From NCBI GenBank assembly GCA_963703555.1, contig CAVPEV010000009.1:1-32578 (forward strand): a stretch of 32,578 nucleotides of DNA, given 5' to 3'. The notes beneath the pieces are model-generated. The model was not told where the DNA came from, searched no databases, and worked only from the letters and a program-made list of their open reading frames with translations. The position numbers were made by a program, and so were the translations under genes. The stretch comes from CAVPEV01 sp963703555 (GTDB lineage: Bacteria; Actinomycetota; Actinomycetes; Actinomycetales; Cellulomonadaceae). Shown in pieces: positions 14,353-22,580 of the stretch. How positions within the stretch are numbered: position 1 is the stretch's first letter; each line of letters opens with the position of its first letter.

Positions 14353-15581
14353 TGCGCAGCGGATGGTGGACGGGAACCCGCCTGGTGACGGGTCGGGGCA
14401 TCCGGGAGTCGTTGGCCGCCCGGTCCTTCCGGGTGACGGTGATCCTCCTGCTCGTCGCCTCCGCCGGCGGGATCATCCTGTGGCAGGTGCTCGGTGGCGG
14501 TCCCACGCGGTACACGCTGGCGACGGTCCAGGCGGTGGACCCGGCGGTGCGCACGCAGCTCGACACTGCGGCGCAGCAGGGCACGTTCGACGTCGCCTAC
14601 ACCCAGCTGGCCGACGTGGCGGCTGTGCAGAAGGCGGTCGGCAACGGCGACGCCGACGTGGGCCTGGTGGATCGCACGGTCTACACGTCCAGCGGCGGGT
14701 CCAGCACCTTCGTCATGCTGGTGACCCAGGCGGTGTCGGGGGCGCAGTCGGTCGAACGACTGCACCAGCTCGGGCTCAGCGACGCGGACATCGCCGGCCT
14801 CGCCGAGGCGTCGGCGGTGGCGCAGGTCCCGGTGGAGCACGCGACGGACACGGCGCGGTTCGGCGTGGGGATGGCCGTCGGCATCCTGCTGTACCTCATC
14901 GTGTTCTTCGCGGGGATGAGCGTGGCGACCACGATCGGCACGGAGAAGTCGTCCCGGATCTCCGAGGTGCTGCTCTCGGTGCTGCGGCCCTCCCAGGTCC
15001 TCGTCGGCAACGTCGTCGCGGTGACTGTCACGCTGGGACTCCTGGCGCTCGCGGCGGCGGTCCCCGCGCTCGTCGCGCTGCCCCAGCTGGGTGTGCGGGT
15101 GCCCTCGGTGCTGGGCAGCGACCTCGCCCTGGCCGCTGTGTGGCTGCTGCTCGGCTTCACGCTCTACTCGTTCGCGTTCGCCGCAGCCGGCGCCCTGGTG
15201 GACAAGGTCACCGAGGTGAGCGCGGCGACGTCGCCGATCACCATGGTCGTCGTCATCGGCTACGTGCTGTCGGTGTCGGTCATCCCGCAGGCGCCGAGCG
15301 GCGCGGTGAGCGTCGTGCTGTCGCTGTTCCCGCTGTCCGCACCGATGGCCATGCCCATCCGCTGGGCGACCGGACAGGTGCCGGTGTGGCAGCTGGCCCT
15401 CGCCCTGGCGCTCATGGTGCTGGCGACGGCCGTGGTCGTCCGGCTGGCGACGGTCGTCTACCGCCGGGCCATCACCCGGACCGGCGGTCGATTGCGGTGG
15501 CGGCAGGTGCTCGGCGCCGGCGACGGGGTCACCGGGCAGCGACGTGGTCGCGCCAGGAGTGGGCCGGTGCATACCCGATGA
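14352..15581 (+). CDS. ABC-2 type permease (NatB-like)
   Basis: A 409-residue membrane protein starting at the ATG that overlaps the ATPase stop (TGATG). It has one N-terminal helix (VTVILLLVASAGGIILW), an external domain of about 140 residues with a fold-typical GDADVGLVD segment, then about five helices including LLYLIVFFAGMSVATTIGTEKSSRISEVLLSVLRPSQVLVGN. The EKSSRISEVLLS segment is the hallmark of NatB/YhaP-type ABC-2 permeases. With the preceding ATPase it should form an exporter for ions or small toxic molecules; the substrate is unknown. The C-terminal 30 residues are basic and cytosolic. The final 53 bases overlap the convergent SDR gene. Confidence 0.9.
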   Translation: MRSGWWTGTRLVTGRGIRESLAARSFRVTVILLLVASAGGIILWQVLGGGPTRYTLATVQAVDPAVRTQLDTAAQQGTFDVAYTQLADVAAVQKAVGNGDADVGLVDRTVYTSSGGSSTFVMLVTQAVSGAQSVERLHQLGLSDADIAGLAEASAVAQVPVEHATDTARFGVGMAVGILLYLIVFFAGMSVATTIGTEKSSRISEVLLSVLRPSQVLVGNVVAVTVTLGLLALAAAVPALVALPQLGVRVPSVLGSDLALAAVWLLLGFTLYSFAFAAAGALVDKVTEVSAATSPITMVVVIGYVLSVSVIPQAPSGAVSVVLSLFPLSAPMAMPIRWATGQVPVWQLALALALMVLATAVVVRLATVVYRRAITRTGGRLRWRQVLGAGDGVTGQRRGRARSGPVHTR

Positions 15582-16380
15582 GCTCGCGGGCGGCGTCGAT
15601 CGCCAGCAGGGTCTCGAACGCGGTGATCGAGCGGGTGACCGGGACGTCGGGGAAGACCTCGGCGAGCAGCTCGGCGGACGGGCGGTCCATGATCGTGTCC
15701 GCCGCGGCGATGACGAGGTTCACCGATCCGGTGGTCTGCGCCTCGAGCGCCTGCCGGAACGCCGCGGCCACGTCCCGAACGTCGACGTAGCCCCACAGGT
15801 TCCACCGCCGCAACTGCGCGTTCGCCCAGTAGGACGGCACCGCCGCGTAGTCCTCCGGACGGTGGATGTTGGACAGCCGCAGCCCGACGAACGGGATGCC
15901 GGACCACTCGGACACGTGCTGCGCGGTCTGCTCGCCGAGCACCTTGGACAGCGCGTAGGTGGTGGTGGGCACGGGGAAGTGCGCCTCGTCGACCGGCGCG
16001 TACCGGGGTGGGACGTCGAACGGCAGGCCCAGCGTCGTCTCGCTGGACGCCCAGACGACGCGGCGCAGCCCGGCCTGGGCGGCGGCGAGGAAGACGTGGG
16101 AGTTGGCCGCCGTGTTTCGGTCGAGGGTCGTCGCCGGCGTGGCGATGCCGGGTGCCGGGATGTTGCCCAGGTGGACCACGGCGTCGGCGCCGTCCAGCAC
16201 CTGGACGGTCTCGCCGTAGTCGGTGAGGTCGGCGAGCAGGAACGGCGTCCCCAGGGCTGCGGCGCCGCCGGCCGGTGGGACCCGGTCGGTCGCCAGCACC
16301 TGGTACCCGTGCTCGAGCAGGTCGGCGACGACCGCTCGGCCCGCCTTCCCGCTCGCCCCCGTGACGGTGATCTGTGTCAT
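15529..16380 (-). CDS. NAD(P)-dependent epimerase/dehydratase (extended SDR)
   Basis: A 283-residue Rossmann protein with the nucleotide motif TGASGKAG at the N-terminus, DLTD after the second strand, VVHLGNIPAPG, and the catalytic pair in YALSK (Tyr-x-x-x-Lys) preceded by WASSET. The arrangement resembles UDP-sugar epimerases and uronate dehydrogenases; the exact substrate cannot be told. The ATG at 16380 is 32 bases after the stop of the upstream LLM gene, and a CAGGAT box lies six bases before it, so it may have its own leaderless promoter as well as readthrough. Its 3' end overlaps the NatB-like gene by 53 bp on the opposite strand. Confidence 0.88.
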   Translation of the reverse strand: MTQITVTGASGKAGRAVVADLLEHGYQVLATDRVPPAGGAAALGTPFLLADLTDYGETVQVLDGADAVVHLGNIPAPGIATPATTLDRNTAANSHVFLAAAQAGLRRVVWASSETTLGLPFDVPPRYAPVDEAHFPVPTTTYALSKVLGEQTAQHVSEWSGIPFVGLRLSNIHRPEDYAAVPSYWANAQLRRWNLWGYVDVRDVAAAFRQALEAQTTGSVNLVIAAADTIMDRPSAELLAEVFPDVPVTRSITAFETLLAIDAARELIGYAPAHSWRDHVAAR

Positions 16381-16386
16381 GGGTCG

Positions 16387-16392
16387 ATCCTG
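16387..16392 (-). promoter_or_regulatory. Weak -10-like CAGGAT before SDR gene
   Basis: On the minus strand CAGGAT ends six bases before the ATG at 16380. The first base is C where T is preferred. It lies in the 32-base gap after the F420/LLM operon, where no Shine-Dalgarno sequence is seen. Confidence 0.3.
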
Positions 16393-16412
16393 GCACGCAG
16401 GTGCGACACCGG

Positions 16413-17327
16413 TCAGCGGGCCCGGGCAGCCGCCGATCGCTGCGCGGCGACGAGCTCGCGCGCGGCGGGCGCGACCTCCCCACCGAACCGGGCGATCGTC
16501 GCCTCGTCGTCACTGGCCAGGATGAAACCGCTGATCCCGTACCGCCGGGTGAGCACCGCGAGCTGGTCCGCCCACTGGTCTGGCGGGCCGACCAGCAGCC
16601 GGTCGCTGGCTGCGGAGGTGAACCGACCGTTGATGTTGAGCAGGCGGCGGACAGCCGCAGGGTCACGCCCGACCTGCACTGCGGCCTCGTCGATGCGCGC
16701 GTTGCCGTCGGACAGCTGCGTGAGCCCTGTCAGGTAGCCGAGCGAGGGCACCCAGCCGTCGCCCTGCCGGCCGATCAGCCGCAGCATGCGGGGCTTGAGG
16801 GCGCCGATCCAGATGTTGATGGCGTGCGCGGGGGCCGGGCCGCGCTTCGCGCCGTTGACGTGGTAGTAGGTGCCGTCCACCCGGAAGTAGGACCGGTTGG
16901 TGGCGTCCCACGTGCCGCGGATGATGTCGATCGCCTCGCTGAGGGCGTCCACGCCCTGGCCGGGGGTGAGCCGGCGGGCGCCCATGGCCTCGATCGCGTC
17001 CCAGAAGCCGCCGGCGCCCAGGCCCAGCTCGAACCTCCCGTCCGAGAGCAGGTCCAGGCTCGCCGCCGCGCGGGCCAGCACGGCCGGGGGGCGCAGCGGC
17101 AGGTTCGTCACGTTGGCCGCGACGTGGATCCGCTCCGTGCGCGCAGCCACCCAGCTGAGCAGGGTCCAGGTGTCGAGGAACGCCGGCTGGTAGGGGTGGT
17201 CCTGGAAGGTCGCGACGTCCAGCCCCGCCCGCTCCGAGGCGTGCGCCAGCTCGACGACGCGGTGCGGGTCGGCGTTGGCGGGGGTGATGAAGGACCCGAA
17301 GATGAGCTCCTGGCCGTAATCCGGCAT
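16413..17327 (-). CDS. LLM-class oxidoreductase, probably F420-dependent
   Basis: A 304-residue luciferase-like TIM-barrel protein. It starts at the ATG at 17327 with GAGGA (17331-17335) three bases before it. Landmarks are the N-terminal strand LIFGSFITPANADP, the helix VELAHASERAGLDVATFQDHPYQP, WTLLSWVAARTERIHVAANVTNLPLRPPAVLA, and the phosphate-binding region ELGLGAGGFWDAIEAMG. These features match the F420-dependent branch (methylenetetrahydromethanopterin reductase-like) better than the FMN branch. The neighbouring F420:NADPH reductase-like gene supports F420 use. The substrate is unknown. It is the last gene of a three-gene minus-strand operon. Confidence 0.88.
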   Translation of the reverse strand: MPDYGQELIFGSFITPANADPHRVVELAHASERAGLDVATFQDHPYQPAFLDTWTLLSWVAARTERIHVAANVTNLPLRPPAVLARAAASLDLLSDGRFELGLGAGGFWDAIEAMGARRLTPGQGVDALSEAIDIIRGTWDATNRSYFRVDGTYYHVNGAKRGPAPAHAINIWIGALKPRMLRLIGRQGDGWVPSLGYLTGLTQLSDGNARIDEAAVQVGRDPAAVRRLLNINGRFTSAASDRLLVGPPDQWADQLAVLTRRYGISGFILASDDEATIARFGGEVAPAARELVAAQRSAAARAR

Positions 17328-17367
17328 GTGTCCTCGCGCTCTCTGTGCTTCTCGGTGGGGGGTGGGC

Positions 17368-18027
17368 TCAGGCCGCGGTGGTGCGGGCTCGGTGCAGGAG
17401 CAGCTCCATGGTGGCCCGGTCGTGCGATCCGTTGAAGATCTCCGTGCCCGGTTCCAACGCCGCACCCCCGCTGAGCGGCCCGGCGTCGACGGCGTCGTAG
17501 CCCAGCTCCTCGACGAGCTCGCGGACGACCGCGCATGCCTGCGGGTCGTCGCCGGCCACCGCCAGGGCCCGTCTGCCGGGGGTGCCCGGTGGCAGGTGGT
17601 CGGTCTCCAGCTCGTGATAGCTGATGTGGTTGAGCGTCTTGACGACGCGCGCCCCGGCCAGGAACTCCTGGACCATCTCGGAACTGGTGGTCTCCCCGGT
17701 CGTCAGCTCGGGGATGTCGCCGTCGTTCTCCGGCCAGTAGTTCATGGCATCGATGACGACCTTGCCCGCCAGCAGCATCGGGTCGAGGGTCCGGTACCGG
17801 TGCAGCGGGATGGACAGCACGACGACGTCGGCGCCGCGCACGGCCTCGGCCGCGGAGACCGGCGTGGCCCCGGGGGACACCACCTCGACGATGAGCTCGA
17901 TGGCCGACGGGTCGCCGGAGGCGGCGATGAGCACCGGGTGACCGGCCCGCATGACCTGCCGGGCGACGGCCGTACCGACCCGGCCGACGCCGAGGATGCC
18001 GACGGTGCCGGTCCGGTGGGCGGTCAC
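17368..18027 (-). CDS. NADPH-dependent F420 reductase-like protein
   Basis: A 219-residue protein of the F420_oxidored/NAD-binding type. It starts with the dinucleotide motif VGILGVGRVGTAVARQVMRAGH, followed by GADVVVLSIPLHRY, KVVIDAMNYW and a central VVKTLNHISYHELE, the pattern of F420H2:NADP+ oxidoreductases. Such enzymes pass hydride between NADPH and coenzyme F420; some relatives are plain NADPH oxidoreductases. GTG at 18027 overlaps the stop of the upstream LLM gene by four bases (GTGA), so it is translationally coupled. Its place between two LLM genes suggests that it recycles reduced F420 for one or both (inference). Confidence 0.85.
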   Translation of the reverse strand: MTAHRTGTVGILGVGRVGTAVARQVMRAGHPVLIAASGDPSAIELIVEVVSPGATPVSAAEAVRGADVVVLSIPLHRYRTLDPMLLAGKVVIDAMNYWPENDGDIPELTTGETTSSEMVQEFLAGARVVKTLNHISYHELETDHLPPGTPGRRALAVAGDDPQACAVVRELVEELGYDAVDAGPLSGGAALEPGTEIFNGSHDRATMELLLHRARTTAA

Positions 18028-19091
18028 GAGCGCACCTGCGCGGGGGTGGCGGCGCCGAGCTCGGCATCCACGCGGGGTTTGACCTGCGTGCCGAGCAGCT
18101 CGACGGCGCGGAGCAGGTCGGCCTGGGGCAGGTGGCCGATGTCCATCTGCAGGATGTGCCGGCTGTGGCCGAGGTGGCCGTGCAGGGTGACGATCCGTTC
18201 GGCGACCTGCTCGGGGTCGCCCACGAAGAACGCCCCGTCCGGGCCGGACTGGGCGTCGAACGCGGCGCGACCCTGCGGCGCCACCCCGCGGCTGGGACCC
18301 AGCACGTCCCACATGGCCCGCCAGTGCGGCCACCACAGCTCCGTCGCCGTACGGCGGTCGGCGTGGACGAAGCCCAGCGTGGCCACGGCCACCGGCATGC
18401 CGTGCGGGGCGTGACCGGCACGCTGCGCGGCGGCGCGGTAGAGCCGGACCAGCGGAGCGAACCGGGCCGGCCGGCCGCCGATGATCGCGTACATCACGGG
18501 CAGCCCCTGCTGCCCCGCGCGGAGCGAGGACTCGGGGCTGCCGCCGGTCGCCCGCCAGATCCGCAGCCGGCCACCCTCCGGGCGGGGCACGACGACGGCG
18601 TCGGTCAGCGGGGCGCGGAACCGGCCCTGCCAGGAGATGTGCTCGTCCTCGCCCAGGTCGTTGATCGCCAGGAGCAGGCCGAGCTTCTCCTCGAACAGCT
18701 CGTCGTAGTCGTCCAAGGCGTAGCCGAACAGCGGGAACGACTCGATGGAGGACCCTCGCCCGGCCGTGATCTCCGCGCGGCCGCCGGACAGGGCGTCGAG
18801 CGTGGCGAACTGCTGGAAGACCCGCACCGGGTCGTCCGTGCTCAGCACGGTGACCGAGGAGCCCAGCCGGACATGGGTGGTGACGCTCGTGGCGGCCGCG
18901 AGCACCGTGGCTGCCGCGGAGGCCGGCATCTCGCGCGTGTGGTGCTCGCCGATCCCCACGTAGTCCAGCCCGACCTCGTCGGCGAGCCGGATGACCTCCA
19001 GGAGGTTGCGCATCGACTGCGCGGTGCTGCCCAGCCGGCCGGTGACGGGATCCTTCTGCACGTCCCCGAAGCTGTAGATGCCGAGTTCCAC
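18024..19091 (-). CDS. LLM-class flavin-dependent oxidoreductase (CE1758-like)
   Basis: A 355-residue luciferase-like protein. The N-terminus, VELGIYSFGDVQKDP, and the following LADEVGLDYVGIGEHHTREMPASAA, VRLGSSVTVLSTDDPVRVFQQFATLDALS and EITAGRGS resemble the CE1758 subfamily, whose members are usually FMN-linked. GTG 19091 is preceded by an AGAAGGGA ribosome binding site; upstream in-frame starts lack one. It is the first gene of the minus-strand operon and is divergent from the alcohol dehydrogenase gene. In other actinobacteria, as I recall, CE1758-type proteins sit beside an FMN reductase; here the partner is an F420 reductase-like protein. The substrate is unknown. Confidence 0.88.
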   Translation of the reverse strand: MELGIYSFGDVQKDPVTGRLGSTAQSMRNLLEVIRLADEVGLDYVGIGEHHTREMPASAAATVLAAATSVTTHVRLGSSVTVLSTDDPVRVFQQFATLDALSGGRAEITAGRGSSIESFPLFGYALDDYDELFEEKLGLLLAINDLGEDEHISWQGRFRAPLTDAVVVPRPEGGRLRIWRATGGSPESSLRAGQQGLPVMYAIIGGRPARFAPLVRLYRAAAQRAGHAPHGMPVAVATLGFVHADRRTATELWWPHWRAMWDVLGPSRGVAPQGRAAFDAQSGPDGAFFVGDPEQVAERIVTLHGHLGHSRHILQMDIGHLPQADLLRAVELLGTQVKPRVDAELGAATPAQVRS

Positions 19092-19286
19092 GCCCGTCCC
19101 TTCTCTCCCCGAGTTCGCGCGGGCCGATCGGCGCCGGCCCGCACGGCCGTGCAACAGCGCTTGCCGGACGGGCATTCCGCGGCCGGTGGTCGGCAGCAGG
19201 CCGCGGCGCCGGCCGCCCTCAGCAGACTGTCGGTCAATCAGCGGACTCCCAAGTCAAAAGGGGGCGGTCCGATCTGCGCGTATGCC

Positions 19287-19292
19287 TACAAT
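19287..19292 (+). promoter_or_regulatory. -10 element TACAAT for alcohol dehydrogenase gene
   Basis: TACAAT is a strong -10 hexamer in an otherwise G+C-rich 252-base divergent spacer (19092-19343). The 5' leader would be about 45 bases and include the AAGGGAGA ribosome binding site. No -35 is clear. The spacer also holds a locally A-rich stretch (19249-19260, AAGTCAAAAG) that could bind a regulator. Confidence 0.5.
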
Positions 19293-19343
19293 CACCCGGC
19301 GGCGCGCCCGCGCTGCACTGTGCGACATCAAGGGAGATGCGTC

Positions 19344-20375
19344 GTGAAGGCTGCTGTCTGGTATGCCGCGGAGGACGTCCGCGTCGAGGAGGTCCCGGAG
19401 CCGACGCCGGCCGAGGGCGAGGTGCTCATTCAGGTCGAACGCACCGGGATCTGCGGCACCGACCTGCACGAATACCTGGGCGGGCCGTTGTTCGCCCTGC
19501 CGGGGACCATCCTGGGCCACGAGTACTCCGGGACCGTCGTCGAGGTGGGCAAGGGCGTCGACGGATTCCACGCAGGCGACCGCGTCGCCGGGGTCGGGGT
19601 GACCGGTTGCGGCGTGTGCTACTACTGCCGGCACGGCCTGACCGGGATCTGCGACAACCCGACGTTCATCGGGCTGCGCCGGCCGGGTGCCCTGGCGCCG
19701 CTGGCCTCCCTGCCCGCGTCGGCCCTGTTCGTCGTGCCGGAGAACCTGTCCCTCGTCGAGGCCGCACTTGTCGAGCCGCTCGGCGTGGCGTTCCACGGCG
19801 TCCGCCGCGGCCGAGTCGCCCCGGGTGAGACGGTCTACGTCGCCGGTGCCGGTCCGATCGGGCTCGGAGTCATCCAGGCAGTGCGGGCTGCCGGTGCGAG
19901 CGAGATCATCGTCAGCGAGGTCTCGGCACGTCGGCGCCAGGCCGCCGCGGAGCTCGGGGCGACCCGCGTCATCGACCCGACCGTCGAGAACGCGGTCGAG
20001 GTCACCCGTTCGCTCACTTTCGGACGAGGAGCCGACGTCGGCTTCGACACCGCCGGTGTGCAGGCGGCCTTCGACCCGGCGATCGCCGCGATCCGCAAGC
20101 GGGGGCGCTTCGTCGTCGTGGCCGCGTGGGAGCGGCCTGCTGCCATCGAGATGTCCGGGCCGCTGTTGCGCGAGATCGAGCTGCTCTTCACCTTCTGCTA
20201 CGAGGCGGAGGAGGAGATCCCGCAGCTGCTCAAGCTCATCGCCCGCGGTGACATCAAGGCCGCGCCGATGATCACCAGCGAGATCGGCCTGGGTGCCATC
20301 GTCTCGGGCGGCTTCGAGGAGCTGCGCAACCACCGCGACGCCCAGGTCAAGATCCTCGTCAACCCGTCCGCCTGA
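19344..20375 (+). CDS. Zinc-dependent alcohol (2,3-butanediol-type) dehydrogenase
   Basis: A 343-residue medium-chain dehydrogenase. Catalytic zinc ligands are visible as Cys37 (GICGTDLHE) and His59-Glu60 (GHEYSG). The structural zinc lobe has Cys89, Cys92, Cys95 and Cys103 (GCGVCYYCRHGLTGIC), and the NAD-binding motif is VAGAGPIGLGVIQAV. GICGTDLHEYLGGP resembles 2,3-butanediol and sorbitol/threonine dehydrogenase relatives; the natural substrate is uncertain. GTG 19344 has AAGGGAGA (19330-19337) six bases upstream. The gene stands alone, with a strong hairpin 22 bases after its stop. Confidence 0.92.
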   Translation: MKAAVWYAAEDVRVEEVPEPTPAEGEVLIQVERTGICGTDLHEYLGGPLFALPGTILGHEYSGTVVEVGKGVDGFHAGDRVAGVGVTGCGVCYYCRHGLTGICDNPTFIGLRRPGALAPLASLPASALFVVPENLSLVEAALVEPLGVAFHGVRRGRVAPGETVYVAGAGPIGLGVIQAVRAAGASEIIVSEVSARRRQAAAELGATRVIDPTVENAVEVTRSLTFGRGADVGFDTAGVQAAFDPAIAAIRKRGRFVVVAAWERPAAIEMSGPLLREIELLFTFCYEAEEEIPQLLKLIARGDIKAAPMITSEIGLGAIVSGGFEELRNHRDAQVKILVNPSA

Positions 20376-20397
20376 CCGCTCGTCGGGCACACCACCA

Positions 20398-20433
20398 GGG
20401 GTCGGTGACGGTCACCTGCCCGTCACCGACCCC
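20398..20433 (+). terminator. Terminator hairpin after alcohol dehydrogenase gene
   Basis: GGGGTCGGTGACGG (20398-20411) pairs perfectly with CCGTCACCGACCCC (20420-20433) around an 8-base loop. The 14-bp stem is very stable but has no T-run on the plus strand, a common form in G+C-rich actinobacteria. Confidence 0.75.
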
Positions 20434-20473
20434 AGGGTCGTCTCGCCTGCACCACCATCTGTGAGAATGAGCA

Positions 20474-20943
20474 CCCCTGGTAGACCGGCCAGGCGCAGCG
20501 CGCATCGGACGTCAGCCCCACGGCCCAGGCGCCGGATCCGAGCAGCGGCAGGGCCGCGACGGCAAGCGCCGTGAGCGCGAGTACGCGCAGACCCGCGGTG
20601 CGGTCGCGACGTCGCCCCAGGGCGCGGCGAGGACCGTGCCTGTCAGGACCGACTGCGGGGCGAACCCGATCGAGCGCACGACGCCGTCGCGCTGGTCGGT
20701 GCGCTCACGCATGCGGTCGGCGAGCGCGGCCAGGTCGTCGTCCGTCGTCACGTCCAGCTGGACGACCAGCACCCCGAGGGACAACCGACGGGCGCTGGCC
20801 TGCGCGAGGCGGAGCTGCCGGCCGAAGGACGTCAGGACTACGCCGGCGCCCTACTCCTGTGCGATCCGCGCCACGTGGAAGGCGATCGAGCCCTCGGCCG
20901 GGACGCCGGTGACGAGGATCTTCTTGCCGTCGACCAGGCCCAT
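20474..20943 (-). pseudogene. fabI: Decayed, truncated enoyl-[ACP] reductase (FabI/InhA-type)
   Basis: Read on the minus strand from ATG 20943, the translation MGLVDGKKILVTG...SIAFHVARIAQE matches the start of mycobacterial InhA. A TAG codon (20851-20853) then stands where the family has Gln, and homology continues in the same frame as GAGVVLTSFGRQLRLA, QLDVTTDDDLAALADR and DGVVRSIGFAPQSV to CAYS (20578). There the frame shifts, consistent with loss of seven bases, and continues as ALPLLGSGAWAVGL...AWPVYQG. The match ends at 20474. The catalytic Tyr-x6-Lys region and the C-terminal half are missing. At least three disabling lesions make this a relic. FabI family knowledge is from memory; the alignment is by eye. 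Confidence 0.85.
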
Positions 20944-21267
20944 GAGCTGGTGTCCATTCACGTCGGTTCGAGCATTCCCGGGTCCATTCTGACAGGCCGC
21001 CACCGTGGTCCCACGCCTCCGGGGTCCCGGCTGGGCACGGTCTGCGGCATGAGGAAGCGCCCGTTCGAACGAGGGACTGGCCCCGCACAGGGACGAGACG
21101 TCGTCGACGATGGTCACGGAATGGTCACATCTCGCCTGCACAGCGTGGCAAATGCGCGTACCGCGGCAAACTGAACAGTGCTGGAGGTGCAGCCAATGGC
21201 GGCTGCCCCTGACCTGCGGCGACGAATCCCGGCCCGCGGGACGACGATGTTCAGTGAGGGAGCGAAG
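20944..21267. other. Gene-free spacer before the sugar transporter
   Basis: No convincing coding frame is seen between the fabI relic and the binding-protein gene. Before the transporter there are paired short direct repeats that could be operator half-sites: ATGGTCAC at about 21110 and 21121, and GGCAAA at 21147-21152 and 21165-21170. I could not place a clear -10/-35 pair. Confidence 0.35.
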
Positions 21268-22548
21268 ATGCGACGCACGATGGCCGTGGCCGCCGTTGCG
21301 GCTCTAGGCCTGACCCTGACCGCGTGCGGTGGGAACGCAGGCAACGGCGAGACGCAGGCCGGCTCGGGCGGGAGCGGCGGCGGTGAGGTGGAGGTCTTCA
21401 CCTGGTGGGCTGCCGGTTCGGAGAAGGCCGGGCTCGATGCCTTGGTCGCGGTGTTCAAGCAGCAGCACCCCGAGACGACCTTCGTCAACGGGGCTGTGGC
21501 CGGAGGAGCCGGCTCGGCGGCCAAGGACCTGCTGCAATCCCGGCTGCAGGCGAATGACCCGCCGGACACCTTCCAGGGCCACGCCGGCGGAGAGCTACGG
21601 GACTACATCGAGGCCGGGCAGCTGCAGGACGTGTCCGACCTCTACGACAAGTACGGGCTGCGGGAGGTGTTCCCCCAGGACCTGCTGGACCTGCTGACGG
21701 TCGACAACGCGATCTACTCGATCCCAGCTGACATCCATCGGTCCAACGTCGTGTGGGCCAACCCCAAGGTGATCGAGGCCGCAGGTCTCGATCCGACCAA
21801 GGTCCCGGCCTCGATGGATGAGTGGTTCACCGCACTCGACGCCATCAAGGCGTCCGGCGCGACACCGCTGTCTCTGGGGATGCCCTGGACGCAGGTCCAC
21901 CTGCTCGAGACCGTGCTGATGTCCAAGCTCGGCGCGGACGGGTACATCGGGCTGTGGGACGGTTCGACGGACTGGCAGAGCGCCGACGTGACAGCGGCTC
22001 TGCAGAGCTTCCAGAAGCTCATCGGCTACACCAACACCGACCGCGATGGTCTGGACTGGCCTGAGGCGACCCAGATGATCATGGACGGCACGGCCGCCTA
22101 CAACGTCATGGGCGACTGGGCGGTGGCGGCCTTCGAGGAGCAGCACAAGGTGGGGGGCGAGGACTACATCTACTTCCCGGTCCCCGGGACTGACGGGATG
22201 TTCGGCTTCCTCTCCGACTCCTTCACGATGCCGGTAGGGGCGAAGAACCCGTCCGGCACTGAGGCGTGGCTGGACACGGTCGGGTCCCTGGAGGGCCAGA
22301 CGGCGTTCAACAAGGTCAAGGGTTCCATCCCGGCCCGCACCGATGCCGACCCGGCCGAGTTCTCCGAGTACCAGCAGACGGCCATCGAGTCCTACGCGAA
22401 GGACACGATCGTGCCGTCGCTCGCGCACGGCGCGGCCACCTCGATCTCGGTGCTCAACGGGATCTCGGACGCGACGAGCAAGTTCACCGCCGGCGGTTCC
22501 GACCTGACGACGTTCCAGAAGGAGCTCGCCGCAGCCGTGCAGGGCTGA
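21268..22548 (+). CDS. ABC transporter sugar-binding lipoprotein
   Basis: A 426-residue extracytoplasmic binding protein. It has a short basic N-terminus, a hydrophobic stretch and the lipobox LTAC with Cys20 as the lipidation site, followed by a Gly/Ser linker. The mature part has the family-1 solute-binding pattern (VEVFTWWAAGSEKAGLDALVAVF, DTFQGHAGGELRDYIEAGQLQDVSDLY, YNVMGDWAVAAFEE). It resembles binding proteins of glucose/mannose-type importers; the exact sugar is a guess. ATG 21268 is chosen because GAGGGAG (21256-21262) precedes it by five bases and the signal peptide then has normal length. Two permease genes follow. Confidence 0.92.
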   Translation: MRRTMAVAAVAALGLTLTACGGNAGNGETQAGSGGSGGGEVEVFTWWAAGSEKAGLDALVAVFKQQHPETTFVNGAVAGGAGSAAKDLLQSRLQANDPPDTFQGHAGGELRDYIEAGQLQDVSDLYDKYGLREVFPQDLLDLLTVDNAIYSIPADIHRSNVVWANPKVIEAAGLDPTKVPASMDEWFTALDAIKASGATPLSLGMPWTQVHLLETVLMSKLGADGYIGLWDGSTDWQSADVTAALQSFQKLIGYTNTDRDGLDWPEATQMIMDGTAAYNVMGDWAVAAFEEQHKVGGEDYIYFPVPGTDGMFGFLSDSFTMPVGAKNPSGTEAWLDTVGSLEGQTAFNKVKGSIPARTDADPAEFSEYQQTAIESYAKDTIVPSLAHGAATSISVLNGISDATSKFTAGGSDLTTFQKELAAAVQG

Positions 22549-22580
22549 GGCCGCACCGGACACGACCGGGCTGACCTAGC

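Noticed and set aside
20474..20943. Functional FabI using stop-codon readthrough or recoding
   Set aside because: Besides the TAG there is a frameshift and the catalytic C-terminal half is missing, so suppression of the stop would not restore an enzyme.
21178..21267. Upstream GTG start for the sugar-binding protein
   Set aside because: It would put 30 extra residues before the lipoprotein signal peptide and lacks the GAGGGAG site that precedes the ATG at 21268.
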